Positions 8,294 through 17,046 of a stretch of 58,751 nucleotides of DNA are shown piece by piece. The stretch is from Helicobacter cetorum (GTDB lineage Bacteria > Campylobacterota > Campylobacteria > Campylobacterales > DZAY01). Under the pieces are notes generated by a model. The model was not told the DNA's origin. It did no database searches and worked only from the letters and a program-made list of their open reading frames with translations. A program made the translations under genes and the position numbers. The stretch's first letter is position 1; every line of letters starts with the position of its first letter. The DNA lies in contig DZAY01000016.1 of assembly GCA_022729735.1 (NCBI GenBank), positions 1-58,751 of the forward strand. Reading direction: 5' to 3'.

Positions 8294-9880
8294 TTACTTT
8301 AAAATCTCATTTCTGTGAAGTATCATAGCTTTTATAAAAGCTTGAGTAATCGCTTTATACTTCTCTTCAACAGGTTCTTGTACTTTTAAAAGTTTATTTT
8401 TCTTTATATTTTCAGCTTCTATTTTTTTACTTACCATTAAATTATCTCGCTTAATTATATGAAATCGCTGTTCGCTCTTTTGATATTCAGCATCTACAAC
8501 TTTTTTTCTATTATAAAGTTTTTCATCTTCAAGTGAATATTTCTTTAAAACAGAACTCAATTGGTCTATTTTAATTTGAAGTTTTGCCTTTTCTCCTTCA
8601 GTTGCTACATTGAAATCCAACTTAATTTCTAAAAGCTGTTTTTGATAAACTTCCATTTCTTTGTGAAGGTTTTCTTCAGATTGTTCTATACTATCTTTTT
8701 CTTCTCTTAAAACTACAATTTTTTTCTCTAACTCTTGACTTTCAGCAATATTATCTTTTAAATCTTGCTCAAAACCACTAATAAACTCTATCTTATTTTT
8801 TATAGCTTCTATTCCTTGTCGTTTTTGCAACAAAATTTGAAGTATTGTGCTTGCATTCCATTTAGCTCCATCTTTATCCAAAATTTCTGGTTTTTTAAAC
8901 TTCATACCTTCGTGTGTTACACCTGTTTCACCATTATAATATTTCACAAAAGCTTCAGCATTTTTATCTTTATCAAGTAATAGAGCATATACTCTATCTG
9001 TAACTTTGTGCATAATATAATCAAAATGTTCTCTTATAATATAGTTTGCAATACCTTCAACTATGATATTTTCAACATCACTCATGTATTGACTTATAAC
9101 TGAAACTAAACTATTTTGTAAATATTTTATGAAATTTTTTATGAAATACTCATTTCCTACTTTTGATAAACTAAGTTCATCTGCCAACATCTGTTCTGTA
9201 ATTTCTGAAACTGCAACTTTTTTTGAAAACTCTTTTGGAAGTTTTGTATTAATTAATTTTTTAATTAACTCTGGAGAAACACCATTAAATCTTCGCTCTT
9301 TTGGGTCTAAAAAATCACTCTCTTCTGATAACTCTTTTGGAATATCTCTCTCAACTAATAAATTTAATTTGACAACAATTTTATCAGCTAAACATATTAC
9401 AAAATCTTTTTCATGAAGTCCTAATCGCTCTTTAAAAGTTGCTTTAATTAATTCTGTTTTTTTATTATCATTTTCTATACCATCAAGAAATTTATATATT
9501 TTATCTCTTGTATCTTTTGGAAATACATATACACCTTCTTGATCCAAAAAATCATCTATTCTATCTTTTAGAGTATCTATTTCAACTGATAAGGCATCTG
9601 TAATAGCTTTTATATCGTTATAAGCTTTTGCTCTAATAATAATCTTTTCTAAACCTTTAAATAGAACAAAAATTTCAACTAATGGAGAAGAAAAAAAATC
9701 TACAATTGCTCTTTTTATCTCATCTTTTTTACTATTTAACTCATCTTCACCAACTAAACTTATAATTAAATCAAACAGCTCTTTTGAGTTGGCATCTGAA
9801 AAATCTTTATAAGACGATGAACTTTTACTAAATTTATTTGATAGGAAATCTGTTGTTATTTGATATATGCTTTTAGCCAT
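8294..9880 (-). CDS. Unrecognised 528-residue protein with long C-terminal coiled coil
   Basis: I do not recognise this protein. It has no signal peptide or membrane segment and is rich in Lys and Glu. Residues 1-340 look alpha-helical and globular (KELFDLIISLVGEDEL, KFKKPEILDKDGAKW). Residues about 355-500 are a heptad-rich coiled coil (QELEKKIVVLREEKDSIE, KLQIKIDQLSSVLKKYSLE), followed by a short helical tail. A ribosome-binding site GAGGG precedes the ATG. It lies between rnpB and a TnpB element, and its start is 42 bases from the TnpB stop. No catalytic motif is visible. The coiled coil suggests a scaffold or a partner-binding role, but that is a guess. Confidence 0.75.
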   Translation of the reverse strand: MAKSIYQITTDFLSNKFSKSSSSYKDFSDANSKELFDLIISLVGEDELNSKKDEIKRAIVDFFSSPLVEIFVLFKGLEKIIIRAKAYNDIKAITDALSVEIDTLKDRIDDFLDQEGVYVFPKDTRDKIYKFLDGIENDNKKTELIKATFKERLGLHEKDFVICLADKIVVKLNLLVERDIPKELSEESDFLDPKERRFNGVSPELIKKLINTKLPKEFSKKVAVSEITEQMLADELSLSKVGNEYFIKNFIKYLQNSLVSVISQYMSDVENIIVEGIANYIIREHFDYIMHKVTDRVYALLLDKDKNAEAFVKYYNGETGVTHEGMKFKKPEILDKDGAKWNASTILQILLQKRQGIEAIKNKIEFISGFEQDLKDNIAESQELEKKIVVLREEKDSIEQSEENLHKEMEVYQKQLLEIKLDFNVATEGEKAKLQIKIDQLSSVLKKYSLEDEKLYNRKKVVDAEYQKSEQRFHIIKRDNLMVSKKIEAENIKKNKLLKVQEPVEEKYKAITQAFIKAMILHRNEILK

Positions 9881-9975
9881 CTTAAATGCCCTCTATTACG
9901 GTTTCTTTTGGTATGATAAGGTTCAATTTACATTGACTTTTATTGAGCTATCAATAATTTTAATGTGTGGGAGAA
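9881..9975 (-). mobile_element. Candidate right end / omega-RNA region of the TnpB element
   Basis: In IS200/IS605-group elements the right end and the guide RNA scaffold overlap the 3' end of tnpB. Here the last tnpB codons on the minus strand read GCGGGTTGGTTTCTCCCAC, which can fold (plus strand GTGGG pairs with CCCGC around a nine-base loop). About 80 bases follow before the next gene. The exact end is not determined and no target tetranucleotide was proven. Confidence 0.35.
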
Positions 9976-11245
9976 ACCAACCCGCTATTCCGTCATTCAC
10001 TTTTTTAGATAACTCTTCAAAATTGAAATTAGGAACTACTTTTCTTATAACATTGTAAGCTCCGTTACAATCGGCATTTACTTTTTTAAATATTTCATTT
10101 AACGGTTTATAAAGTCCTCGTTTAACTCTAACTCCACTAAATTCAAACTTTTTACTATTATAAAATTTCTTAGGTAACTTATCATTATCAATAAAACTTG
10201 CCTTACTCGTGTAGCTTTCTTCCACAACTTTTACATCTATATTGTGGGCTTCAAGTTTGTATTTTAACTTTTCTACAAACTGACCAAGTGATATATTTAC
10301 AAAGTTTTGGTTATTTATTTTACCTAAATTTATCTTATTATTTGAATTTGCAACATTTCCAATAATAACCGTTGAAATATCGTTATTTATGCACTCTTCA
10401 ACTATTTTTTTAGTTGATTTATGTAGATAATCTTTCATTTTATTATTGCGATTATCGGTTAATTTTTGTAATCGTTTTGACCATTTTTGCTCTCCTTTGT
10501 CTAATCTACTTTTGAGTTTTGACATTATTTTATTATAAAATTGATTTATACTTTTTAATGGCTTTCCATTAATGATAAATGGTTTAAAAATTCCATTGCT
10601 TACGACTGTTGCGAGATTATTTAAGCCTAAATCAATTCCAACTATATTACTATTTTTAGCAATACGAGTATAATTTTTTGTATCTTCATAAACAAATATA
10701 GCTTCAAAATATCCATATTTTGGGATTATTTCAATCTGATTTATCTTTTTTCCAATTAAATATTTTGGAATTTTTATCTCTAATTTATCTACCAAACTTT
10801 TATTATTTTCATCTTTTAGAGCTTTTTCCAAAACTGCAAAATCATCTTTTATTTGAAATCTTATATTGTCATAAATCAAATTATAATAGTTATCTTTTAG
10901 AAATTTAGGAGGGTTTGGGCAACCTTTGAATTTAGATTTATCTTTAGAATAACTTTTTATAGCTTTAAAAAATGAGCTAAAATTTGTATCAAGTTTTTTT
11001 AATATCTGCTGACTAACTCCAGCTTTTAGCTTTTTATAATTTATCTCACTTTCTAAATTTAAAGTTTGTTTCATAATCTTATCCATCTCATTATAAGATA
11101 GATGTTTTTGAGTAGTTTTATACTCATTTTTTAAGATATAAAGAGCTTGATTATATAGATTTTTAGCACTGTTTGATAACTCTTTAAGTCTATCTAACTG
11201 CTTTTTTGTTAATCCTCTAATCTTTGTTTTATAGCTCTTTTTCAT
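9923..11245 (-). CDS. tnpB: TnpB-family RNA-guided nuclease (IS200/IS605 OrfB) with atypical RuvC centre
   Basis: This is a TnpB-like protein of 440 residues, within the normal family length. The N-terminal HTH_OrfB_IS605 region spans about 1-60. RuvC-I is VGIDLGLNN with D205. RuvC-III is NADCNGAYNVIRK with D392. The usual RuvC-II Glu (canonical V-x-x-E-D-L) is replaced: the strand reads TVIIGNVAN with Gly296. A Glu pair, E342/E343 in VVEESYTSK, lies about 47 residues later. The usual four-Cys zinc ribbon is absent: the segment between TSK and NADCN has FSGVRVKRGLYK and no CxxC. No tnpA lies nearby, so it is a lone tnpB, either mobilised in trans or domesticated. It sits between murB and an unknown gene on the same strand, probably interrupting an older operon. 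Confidence 0.9.
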   Translation of the reverse strand: MKKSYKTKIRGLTKKQLDRLKELSNSAKNLYNQALYILKNEYKTTQKHLSYNEMDKIMKQTLNLESEINYKKLKAGVSQQILKKLDTNFSSFFKAIKSYSKDKSKFKGCPNPPKFLKDNYYNLIYDNIRFQIKDDFAVLEKALKDENNKSLVDKLEIKIPKYLIGKKINQIEIIPKYGYFEAIFVYEDTKNYTRIAKNSNIVGIDLGLNNLATVVSNGIFKPFIINGKPLKSINQFYNKIMSKLKSRLDKGEQKWSKRLQKLTDNRNNKMKDYLHKSTKKIVEECINNDISTVIIGNVANSNNKINLGKINNQNFVNISLGQFVEKLKYKLEAHNIDVKVVEESYTSKASFIDNDKLPKKFYNSKKFEFSGVRVKRGLYKPLNEIFKKVNADCNGAYNVIRKVVPNFNFEELSKKVNDGIAGWFLPHIKIIDSSIKVNVN

Positions 11246-11351
11246 CTAACCTCTTTAAATATTTCAACTTCCATTTTATCGTTTTATCTTTTAATTTTAT
11301 ATTTAAACTCATTAAGTTTATTGATAAGTTAATAAGTATTAATGTTTTTAA

Positions 11352-11385
11352 TGATAATATATTTTAAGTTAAAACTATATTATCA
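11352..11385. repeat. Imperfect 34-bp palindrome between murB and tnpB
   Basis: TGATAATATA at 11352-11361 is repeated inverted as TATATTATCA at 11376-11385. The interior TTTTAA-G-TTAAAA is itself palindromic, so the whole folds as a hairpin of about 16 bp with one bulged C. It starts four bases beyond the murB stop codon. It may be the murB transcription terminator or the subterminal hairpin of the TnpB element's left end. Confidence 0.6.
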
Positions 11386-11388
11386 GAA

Positions 11389-12162
11389 TTACTCTTTAAT
11401 AATTACTTCTTCTTCTAATGAAATTCCAAACTCATTAAAAACTCTACTTTTTGCCAAATTTATTAGCTTTATTGCATCCCTGAATTTACCATTTCCCGAA
11501 TTAATCAAAAAATTTGCATGTTGGTTTGAAAAAGATAAATCGCCAATTTTATAACCTTTTAAACCAACTGCTTCTATCAACTTTCCAGCATAATTTCCAT
11601 TTGGATTTTTAAAACAACTTCCAGCACTAAAACCTTTTGGTTGATTTTCTCGCATTGTTTTAAAAAGTAATACTTTATCCAAATTAAATCCATATTCAAT
11701 TTTAAATGTAGCTTCAAAAACTACATCTTGTATATCTGTAAATCTATAACCATATTTTATATTATCTTTTGAAATATCTCCATGAATGGTTTTTATCTCA
11801 ATTAATTGATTAAAAATTTCACTATCTTTCATTCCTGCATTCATTTTTATAAGCCCACCAATTTTTCCAGGAAGTTTTGATAAATACTCAAAATTAGTAA
11901 TATTTTTTCTTTTGCAAAAGCTAAATAATCTTCCAGATGGTGTAGCACCACCAACGATTAATCTATCTCCAATAGTTTTAATATAATTAAACTCATTACC
12001 AAGCATTGCAAATTGCTCTTTTGTATCTTCACAAACTATTAAATTATTTGCACCACCAATTATAAAAAAGCCATTTAAATTGGAAATTTCTCTAATAATT
12101 TTAACTTTTACTTCTCCACCAATTCTAATTGAAGAGTAGTTTTTTAAATTTATAACTCTCAT
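11389..12162 (-). CDS. murB: UDP-N-acetylenolpyruvoylglucosamine reductase
   Basis: MurB reduces UDP-GlcNAc-enolpyruvate to UDP-MurNAc with NADPH and FAD, the second committed step of peptidoglycan synthesis, in the cytoplasm. At 257 residues it is the short form typical of Helicobacter and Campylobacter. FAD-binding features are visible: FFIIGGANNLIV, LSKLPGKIGGLIKMNAGM. The catalytic Ser/Cys region is GFSAGSCFKNPNG with the expected Ser, and LIEAVGLKG and SNQHANFLIN follow. The start codon directly abuts the fliQ stop, so the two are translationally coupled. The fliQ-murB pair is a known Campylobacterota arrangement. Confidence 0.93.
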   Translation of the reverse strand: MRVINLKNYSSIRIGGEVKVKIIREISNLNGFFIIGGANNLIVCEDTKEQFAMLGNEFNYIKTIGDRLIVGGATPSGRLFSFCKRKNITNFEYLSKLPGKIGGLIKMNAGMKDSEIFNQLIEIKTIHGDISKDNIKYGYRFTDIQDVVFEATFKIEYGFNLDKVLLFKTMRENQPKGFSAGSCFKNPNGNYAGKLIEAVGLKGYKIGDLSFSNQHANFLINSGNGKFRDAIKLINLAKSRVFNEFGISLEEEVIIKE

Positions 12163-12429
12163 TTAAAATATAAATAGTGGTATAAGTTTTATCATTCTTT
12201 CAGTAAATTCTGACATAATATTTAACATCCAAGGCATTGTCAAAATCAAAACAATAACAACTGCTAAAATTTTTGGAATAAATGAAAGTGTCATCTCATT
12301 TATTTGTGTTGTAGCTTGAAAAATACTTATAATAAGTCCTACAAAAAGACTAACTATAAGTGTTGGTAATGCCACATATAACGAAGTTTGAAAAGTATCT
12401 ATTCCAAGTGCTATTAATCTCTCTTCCAC
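12163..12429 (-). CDS. fliQ: Flagellar export gate protein FliQ
   Basis: FliQ is an inner-membrane subunit of the flagellar type III export gate (FliP-FliQ-FliR). The 88-residue length is typical. It has two hydrophobic hairpin helices (about 15-38 and 52-75) separated by the conserved ATTQINEMTLSFIPK stretch. It is the only flagellar gene in the window and lies directly before murB. Its presence implies a flagellated organism. Confidence 0.95.
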   Translation of the reverse strand: MEERLIALGIDTFQTSLYVALPTLIVSLFVGLIISIFQATTQINEMTLSFIPKILAVVIVLILTMPWMLNIMSEFTERMIKLIPLFIF

Positions 12430-12449
12430 TTAAAAACCTTTTATAAAAT

Positions 12450-14171
12450 TTATCTCTTTTGAAGCATTTTAATAACTGTTGCTTCATTTCCTTTACGATT
12501 ATAAAAAAGACCATCAACTACAGTTTCTGACATCATAATTCCTCTTCCATGAAACTTAATATTTTTACTTAAGTTGAGGGTTTTTAAAAGTTTATTTACA
12601 TCAAATCCATCTCCACAATCAGCAACTGTTATAATTAACAGATACTCTTTTTCAAACTCATACTCAAAATAGTTAATTTTAATATTTTTGTCTAAATTTT
12701 CTTGTAACTTTATAGCTTCAATTATGTATTCATCATATTTATCTTGAGTAATTAAATCTTGCTTTAAATCAAAATCAATCCCTAAATTGCCGTGTTCTAA
12801 AGCATTTAACATAATTTCATTTAATACAAATTCAAGTTGAATAATACCTTTTTGGTCTAAATTTAATTTATAACATCTTTGGGCAACTTTATCAATTGTA
12901 TATGTTAATTCTTCTAAACTATTTTTTATAACTGTGCTATCTGTTGCTGAAATTTTGCTACAAAGTTTTGTAATATATATAATTGTGGTATCGTCTTCAA
13001 ACTCTGCTACACTCTTTTTAAGCTCTTTTAAAAATATATTCTTTGTGAGAGAGTTTTTAAAATCATTCAACAATCTATTTATATATGGTCTATTATTTTC
13101 CATTTTAGCTTCACATAAACCATCACTATAAATAAGCAATTTTCTTATTTGATTAAAATCTAACTTATCAATTTTAATATTAGAAAAAAATTGCATAATT
13201 GGTAAATTATTACTATTTACTTGCACAACTTCACCAATATTTGTCTCATATACAATTGGGGGCATTCCAAAATTTGCATACTCCAAAAACTCTTCATCTC
13301 TATTTATATATACAAATATTGCTCCAACCAACTCATCATCTAAAATCTGTTTTTTTATAAATTTCATATATGATTCAATAGTTTTTTGAAGTGAAAAATC
13401 ATCTTTTGCAATCGATATTTCTACAATATTATTTATAAATGAGCTTGATTGAATTGATGTTACAGAAGCAGATAATCCTTTTCCCATAGCATCAATAATA
13501 TATAAAAATGATTCACTTTCGCTAATTTGAATAGTGCCATAAACATCGCCACTTAATGTATCAAGTGGTTTATAAAATGAGTCAATAAACATATCATAAA
13601 GTTTAATATGAGATAACTCATCTTTTATAATTTTTATCTGTTTTTTAAAAGCATCGTCTTGTTGAGATGTGTGGTATCTTTCCCTATATTTAAATAGCTC
13701 TTCTTCTTTTTCTTTTAATAAAATCTGTTGTTGCTGTTCTAATCGTCTCACTTTTTCTCTCTCCAACTCTTCAGTAGCTAATACAAATGTGGTAACATCT
13801 TCTCTTATTGCAATAAATTCCATTATATTTCCTGATAAATCAAGTAAGGGAACTATTATAGTATCACATATAAGTAGTTCTCCACTTTTTGTTTTAGATT
13901 TTAATATCCCTTTCCAACTCTTTTTTGATAATATTGTAAGCCACATATCATTATATATTTCACCATTAGTTGTATGATGTCTAAATATATTATGTGGTTT
14001 GCCTATTAAATCTTCCTTCGTATAACCACTTCTAAGACATAACTTCTCATTTACATAAGTAATAACTCCATTAATATCACCTTTTGAAACCAAAAAATTA
14101 TCATCAATTGCTTTTTTATACTCTTCTAAAAGTAGTAAGTTGCTTTGAATATTTAAACAGTTGTTATCCAT
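12450..14171 (-). CDS. PAS - SpoIIE-type phosphatase - HATPase regulator
   Basis: This 573-residue cytoplasmic regulator combines three domains. A PAS domain spans about 25-130 (GVITYVNEKLCLRSGY, GKPHNIFRHHTTNG). A Gln/Glu-rich coiled coil links it to a PP2C/SpoIIE serine phosphatase (about 190-400) that keeps the metal-binding aspartates in SGDVYG, DAMGKG, YSDGLCEA and EDDTT. A RsbW-like HATPase domain (about 420-573) has the N box EIMLNALEHGN and the G motifs ADCGDGFD and GRGIMM. Such proteins usually act in partner-switching with STAS-domain antagonists. No STAS gene lies in the window. It overlaps the upstream YihY gene by eight bases and precedes fliQ by 20, so it belongs to this operon. 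Confidence 0.88.
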   Translation of the reverse strand: MDNNCLNIQSNLLLLEEYKKAIDDNFLVSKGDINGVITYVNEKLCLRSGYTKEDLIGKPHNIFRHHTTNGEIYNDMWLTILSKKSWKGILKSKTKSGELLICDTIIVPLLDLSGNIMEFIAIREDVTTFVLATEELEREKVRRLEQQQQILLKEKEEELFKYRERYHTSQQDDAFKKQIKIIKDELSHIKLYDMFIDSFYKPLDTLSGDVYGTIQISESESFLYIIDAMGKGLSASVTSIQSSSFINNIVEISIAKDDFSLQKTIESYMKFIKKQILDDELVGAIFVYINRDEEFLEYANFGMPPIVYETNIGEVVQVNSNNLPIMQFFSNIKIDKLDFNQIRKLLIYSDGLCEAKMENNRPYINRLLNDFKNSLTKNIFLKELKKSVAEFEDDTTIIYITKLCSKISATDSTVIKNSLEELTYTIDKVAQRCYKLNLDQKGIIQLEFVLNEIMLNALEHGNLGIDFDLKQDLITQDKYDEYIIEAIKLQENLDKNIKINYFEYEFEKEYLLIITVADCGDGFDVNKLLKTLNLSKNIKFHGRGIMMSETVVDGLFYNRKGNEATVIKMLQKR

Positions 14172-14964
14172 GATTTACATCTTTTTTATTTAATATTGAA
14201 CATAGTTTGATACCATATAGAAATATCATCCAAGAAAAATATATCCATAAAAATAGAAATATAATTACACTAAATGAGCCATAAATTGTAGAGTAAGTTT
14301 TGTTATAAAATATGTATTGAATAAATAGATTTTTTGAAATATACCAGCTAAGAGATGATATAAAAGATGAAATCATTGCAGATTTTAAATTAATCGTTAT
14401 ATTTGCAGATATTTTATAAGTTATAAAAAATATTCCCCAAACTATCAAATATGGTAAAATTGATATAAAATCTATACTGCTTGTATATGTGGTGCTATTT
14501 AATAGCTCTTGGATTTGATTTGATAAATAAAATGATAATATAAGCCCAATTGGAGTAAGTGTTATAAGTGTCCAATATGTGGAGATTGAATCCCAAAAAC
14601 CTCTTTCTTTTGAGCCAAAAATCTTATTTACAATATACTCATAGTTATTAAAAAACATAAGCGAAGTTATAATTACAGATACCAATCCCATAACTCCCAA
14701 ACTATCAGAATTTGCTAAAAACTCATTAATATAGTTTGTAATTGCTTCGGTATTTGTTGGCATAAGATTTGAAAATATAAAATCTCTTAAACTCTCATAA
14801 TACTCACTAAATGCAGGAAGTTTTGTAAAGAGTGAGAAAAATATCAGTAGAATTGGGATAATTGCAAAGATTGTATAAAAGCTTAAACTTGCTGAAAAAT
14901 AGATAATTTCAACACTAAAAAACTCTACCAAAAGATGGTAAAGTTTTCTTATTTTATCAATCAA
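14164..14964 (-). CDS. YihY/BrkB family inner-membrane protein
   Basis: This is an integral membrane protein of the YihY (formerly 'RNase BN') family, 266 residues with about six hydrophobic helices. Family signatures include IIYFSASLSFYTIFAIIPI near the N-terminus, GSKERGFWD in the middle and YGSFSVIIFLFLWIYFSW near the end. The molecular role of the family is not established. Early claims that it is an RNase were withdrawn, and transport or envelope roles have been proposed. Its start overlaps the glcD stop by four bases (ATGA type), indicating co-translation. Confidence 0.88.
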   Translation of the reverse strand: MIDKIRKLYHLLVEFFSVEIIYFSASLSFYTIFAIIPILLIFFSLFTKLPAFSEYYESLRDFIFSNLMPTNTEAITNYINEFLANSDSLGVMGLVSVIITSLMFFNNYEYIVNKIFGSKERGFWDSISTYWTLITLTPIGLILSFYLSNQIQELLNSTTYTSSIDFISILPYLIVWGIFFITYKISANITINLKSAMISSFISSLSWYISKNLFIQYIFYNKTYSTIYGSFSVIIFLFLWIYFSWMIFLYGIKLCSILNKKDVNHG

Positions 14965-16337
14965 TGAAGTCCCATTTTGTAAGGATTTAGAATATTATTT
15001 GGGTCAAATGCTCGTTTTATAGTTTGAAATAGATTTAGTTCAGCTTCACTAAATGCTAAACTCATAAATGGAGCTTTTGATAAGCCAATACCATGTTCTC
15101 CACTCAAAGTTCCACCAAGTTCTACTGTAATTTTAAAGATTTCTTCAATTGCTTTATGTCCAATTTCTAAATTATCTCTGCTTACCATCACATTTGTATG
15201 CACATTTCCATCTCCAGTATGCCCAAAACATGGTATTTTAACACCATATTTAAGAGATACTTTATCAATCTCTTCTAATAGTTTTGGTAATGCACTTCGT
15301 GGAACTGTAATATCTTCATTTAACTTTTTATCGCCATAAATTGTGATACTTTGAGAAGCATTTCTTCTTGCAAACCATATATCTTTGGCTTCACTCTCAT
15401 CTTTTGCAATCTTAAATTCACTACAACCATTTTCTAAAAATTTTTCTTTTAAATTTTTAATAGACTCTTCTATCTCTTCTTCAACACTTCCATCAATATC
15501 ACTAATTAATATTGCTCCAGCTTGAATTGGAAGTCCTTTTTTAAACTTTTCTTCAACTGCTCTAATTGTCAAATTATCCAAAAATTCCATAGCAACAGGA
15601 GTTACACCACTTGATAAACTTTTATATACAGCATTCATAGCATCTTTTACAGATGGAAAAATTCCCATACATGTTTTTTTAAGTTTTGGTTTTGGAATAA
15701 GTCTTAAAGTAATTTCTGTAATTACAGCTAATGTACCTTCACTTGCTATTAGAATTCCAGCAATATTATAACCAGCTACATCTTTTATAGTCTTTTTTCC
15801 AGCTCTAATAATATCTCCATTTGGTAATACTGCTCTAAGTGCTACAACATAATCTTTTGTAATTCCATATTTTGCAGCTCTCATTCCTCCAGCATTTTCA
15901 CTTACATTTCCACCAATACTTGAATACTCTTCACTTGCAGGGTCTGGTGGATAAAATAGTCCAACCTCTTCAACTCTATTTTGCAAATCTTTATTTATCA
16001 CAGCAGGTTGCACAACAGCTACTAAATTTTCTAAATCTATTTCTAAAATTTTATTCATATATTTTTCAAATGCCAACACAATTCCACCATTTGCAGGTAA
16101 AGCTCCTCCAGTAAAGCCACTTCCAGAACCTCTTGGAACTACTATAATTTTATGTTTGTTACAATATTTTAGTATTTGACTTACATCTTCTTCAGATTTT
16201 GGAAAAATGACAGCATCAGGTTCAAACTTTTCCCTTGTTGCATCATAAGAGTAAGCAATCAGATGTGCTTTATCAGAATATATATTACCTTCACCTACAA
16301 TTGTTTTTAAATTTTCTATATGCTTTGTATCTATCAT
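14961..16337 (-). CDS. glcD: FAD-linked 2-hydroxyacid oxidase, GlcD family
   Basis: This flavoenzyme oxidises a 2-hydroxy acid such as glycolate or D-lactate, passing electrons to the membrane. At 458 residues it matches GlcD/Dld-type subunits. The N-terminal FAD_binding_4 (PCMH) domain shows VPRGSGSGFTGGALP, YPPDPAS and SIGGNVSENAGG. The C-terminal FAD-oxidase domain ends with CFGHTGDGNVHTNV and GTLSGEHGIGLSK, the histidines and glutamate of the active site. No GlcE or GlcF subunit adjoins it. The gene sits one base after the PgbA-like gene and overlaps yihY, so operon membership is clear while the substrate remains undecided. Confidence 0.9.
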   Translation of the reverse strand: MIDTKHIENLKTIVGEGNIYSDKAHLIAYSYDATREKFEPDAVIFPKSEEDVSQILKYCNKHKIIVVPRGSGSGFTGGALPANGGIVLAFEKYMNKILEIDLENLVAVVQPAVINKDLQNRVEEVGLFYPPDPASEEYSSIGGNVSENAGGMRAAKYGITKDYVVALRAVLPNGDIIRAGKKTIKDVAGYNIAGILIASEGTLAVITEITLRLIPKPKLKKTCMGIFPSVKDAMNAVYKSLSSGVTPVAMEFLDNLTIRAVEEKFKKGLPIQAGAILISDIDGSVEEEIEESIKNLKEKFLENGCSEFKIAKDESEAKDIWFARRNASQSITIYGDKKLNEDITVPRSALPKLLEEIDKVSLKYGVKIPCFGHTGDGNVHTNVMVSRDNLEIGHKAIEEIFKITVELGGTLSGEHGIGLSKAPFMSLAFSEAELNLFQTIKRAFDPNNILNPYKMGLH

Positions 16338-16338
16338 A

Positions 16339-17046
16339 TTAAATTCCTAATAGTTTTTTATAGTGCGAACTATAATCTTTCATAATATCAGTTCCAAATT
16401 TAAAAAATGAACCACTAACATTTTCTACTCTTGAATAAAATGGGATTTTTATTTCATCAATTTTTTCTATATCTTCTTCATAAACTATACTAAATGAGTT
16501 GCAATCCACAAAATAGCCTCTATTTTCTATTGCAAAAAATAGTAATCCAATAGAATAGTTTGAGCAAAACTGTTTAAACTCATCTTTTGTAGGTGATGGT
16601 TTTCGCTCAATTGATAAATAAGATGCCAATAAATCAGGGTGTAGCCAAATAATATTTGAATGTTTTTCAACTATATTTGAATAATTTTTTAGATTTGGAG
16701 TAACTGCTAAAGCTTTATCATATAAGTAATTTAATTTCACTCTATCTCCAACTTTTGGAAGAGTTTTTGGTGTTGCAAATGTACTTTGTGCCAAAGAGTC
16801 AAAAACTATAAAATCAATTAAAATACTACTATCTTTTATATCACTAACAGTAGCACCAGCCACAATATATGAGTTTTTATCCATATCACGAATTATAATA
16901 CCACTACTACCAATTTTTACACTACCACTATCACAATCAACCAAAGCACTCTTAAGATTACTCTCTATAATTTTACACTCTACCTCTTTTAGCTCAAATG
17001 AGTATAAAGAAACTATTAAAAAAAAACAAATTACAACTATTTTCAT
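16339..17046 (-). CDS. PgbA-type N-terminal-domain periplasmic/surface protein
   Basis: This 235-residue protein has a signal peptide (KIVVICFFLIVSLYSF) and resembles the N-terminal domain of Helicobacter plasminogen-binding protein PgbA (PGBA_N family), which is widespread in Campylobacterota, including environmental species with no host. Visible features are a double-psi-like first part (GSSGIIIRDMDKNSYIVAGA) and LPKVGDRVKLNYLYDKALA. There is no Lys-rich C-terminal tail of the kind that binds plasminogen in PgbA, so the ancestral role is probably different. It has a GGAGATAT ribosome-binding site and heads the glcD-yihY-fliQ-murB operon, divergent from the M23 peptidase gene. Confidence 0.75.
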   Translation of the reverse strand: MKIVVICFFLIVSLYSFELKEVECKIIESNLKSALVDCDSGSVKIGSSGIIIRDMDKNSYIVAGATVSDIKDSSILIDFIVFDSLAQSTFATPKTLPKVGDRVKLNYLYDKALAVTPNLKNYSNIVEKHSNIIWLHPDLLASYLSIERKPSPTKDEFKQFCSNYSIGLLFFAIENRGYFVDCNSFSIVYEEDIEKIDEIKIPFYSRVENVSGSFFKFGTDIMKDYSSHYKKLLGI

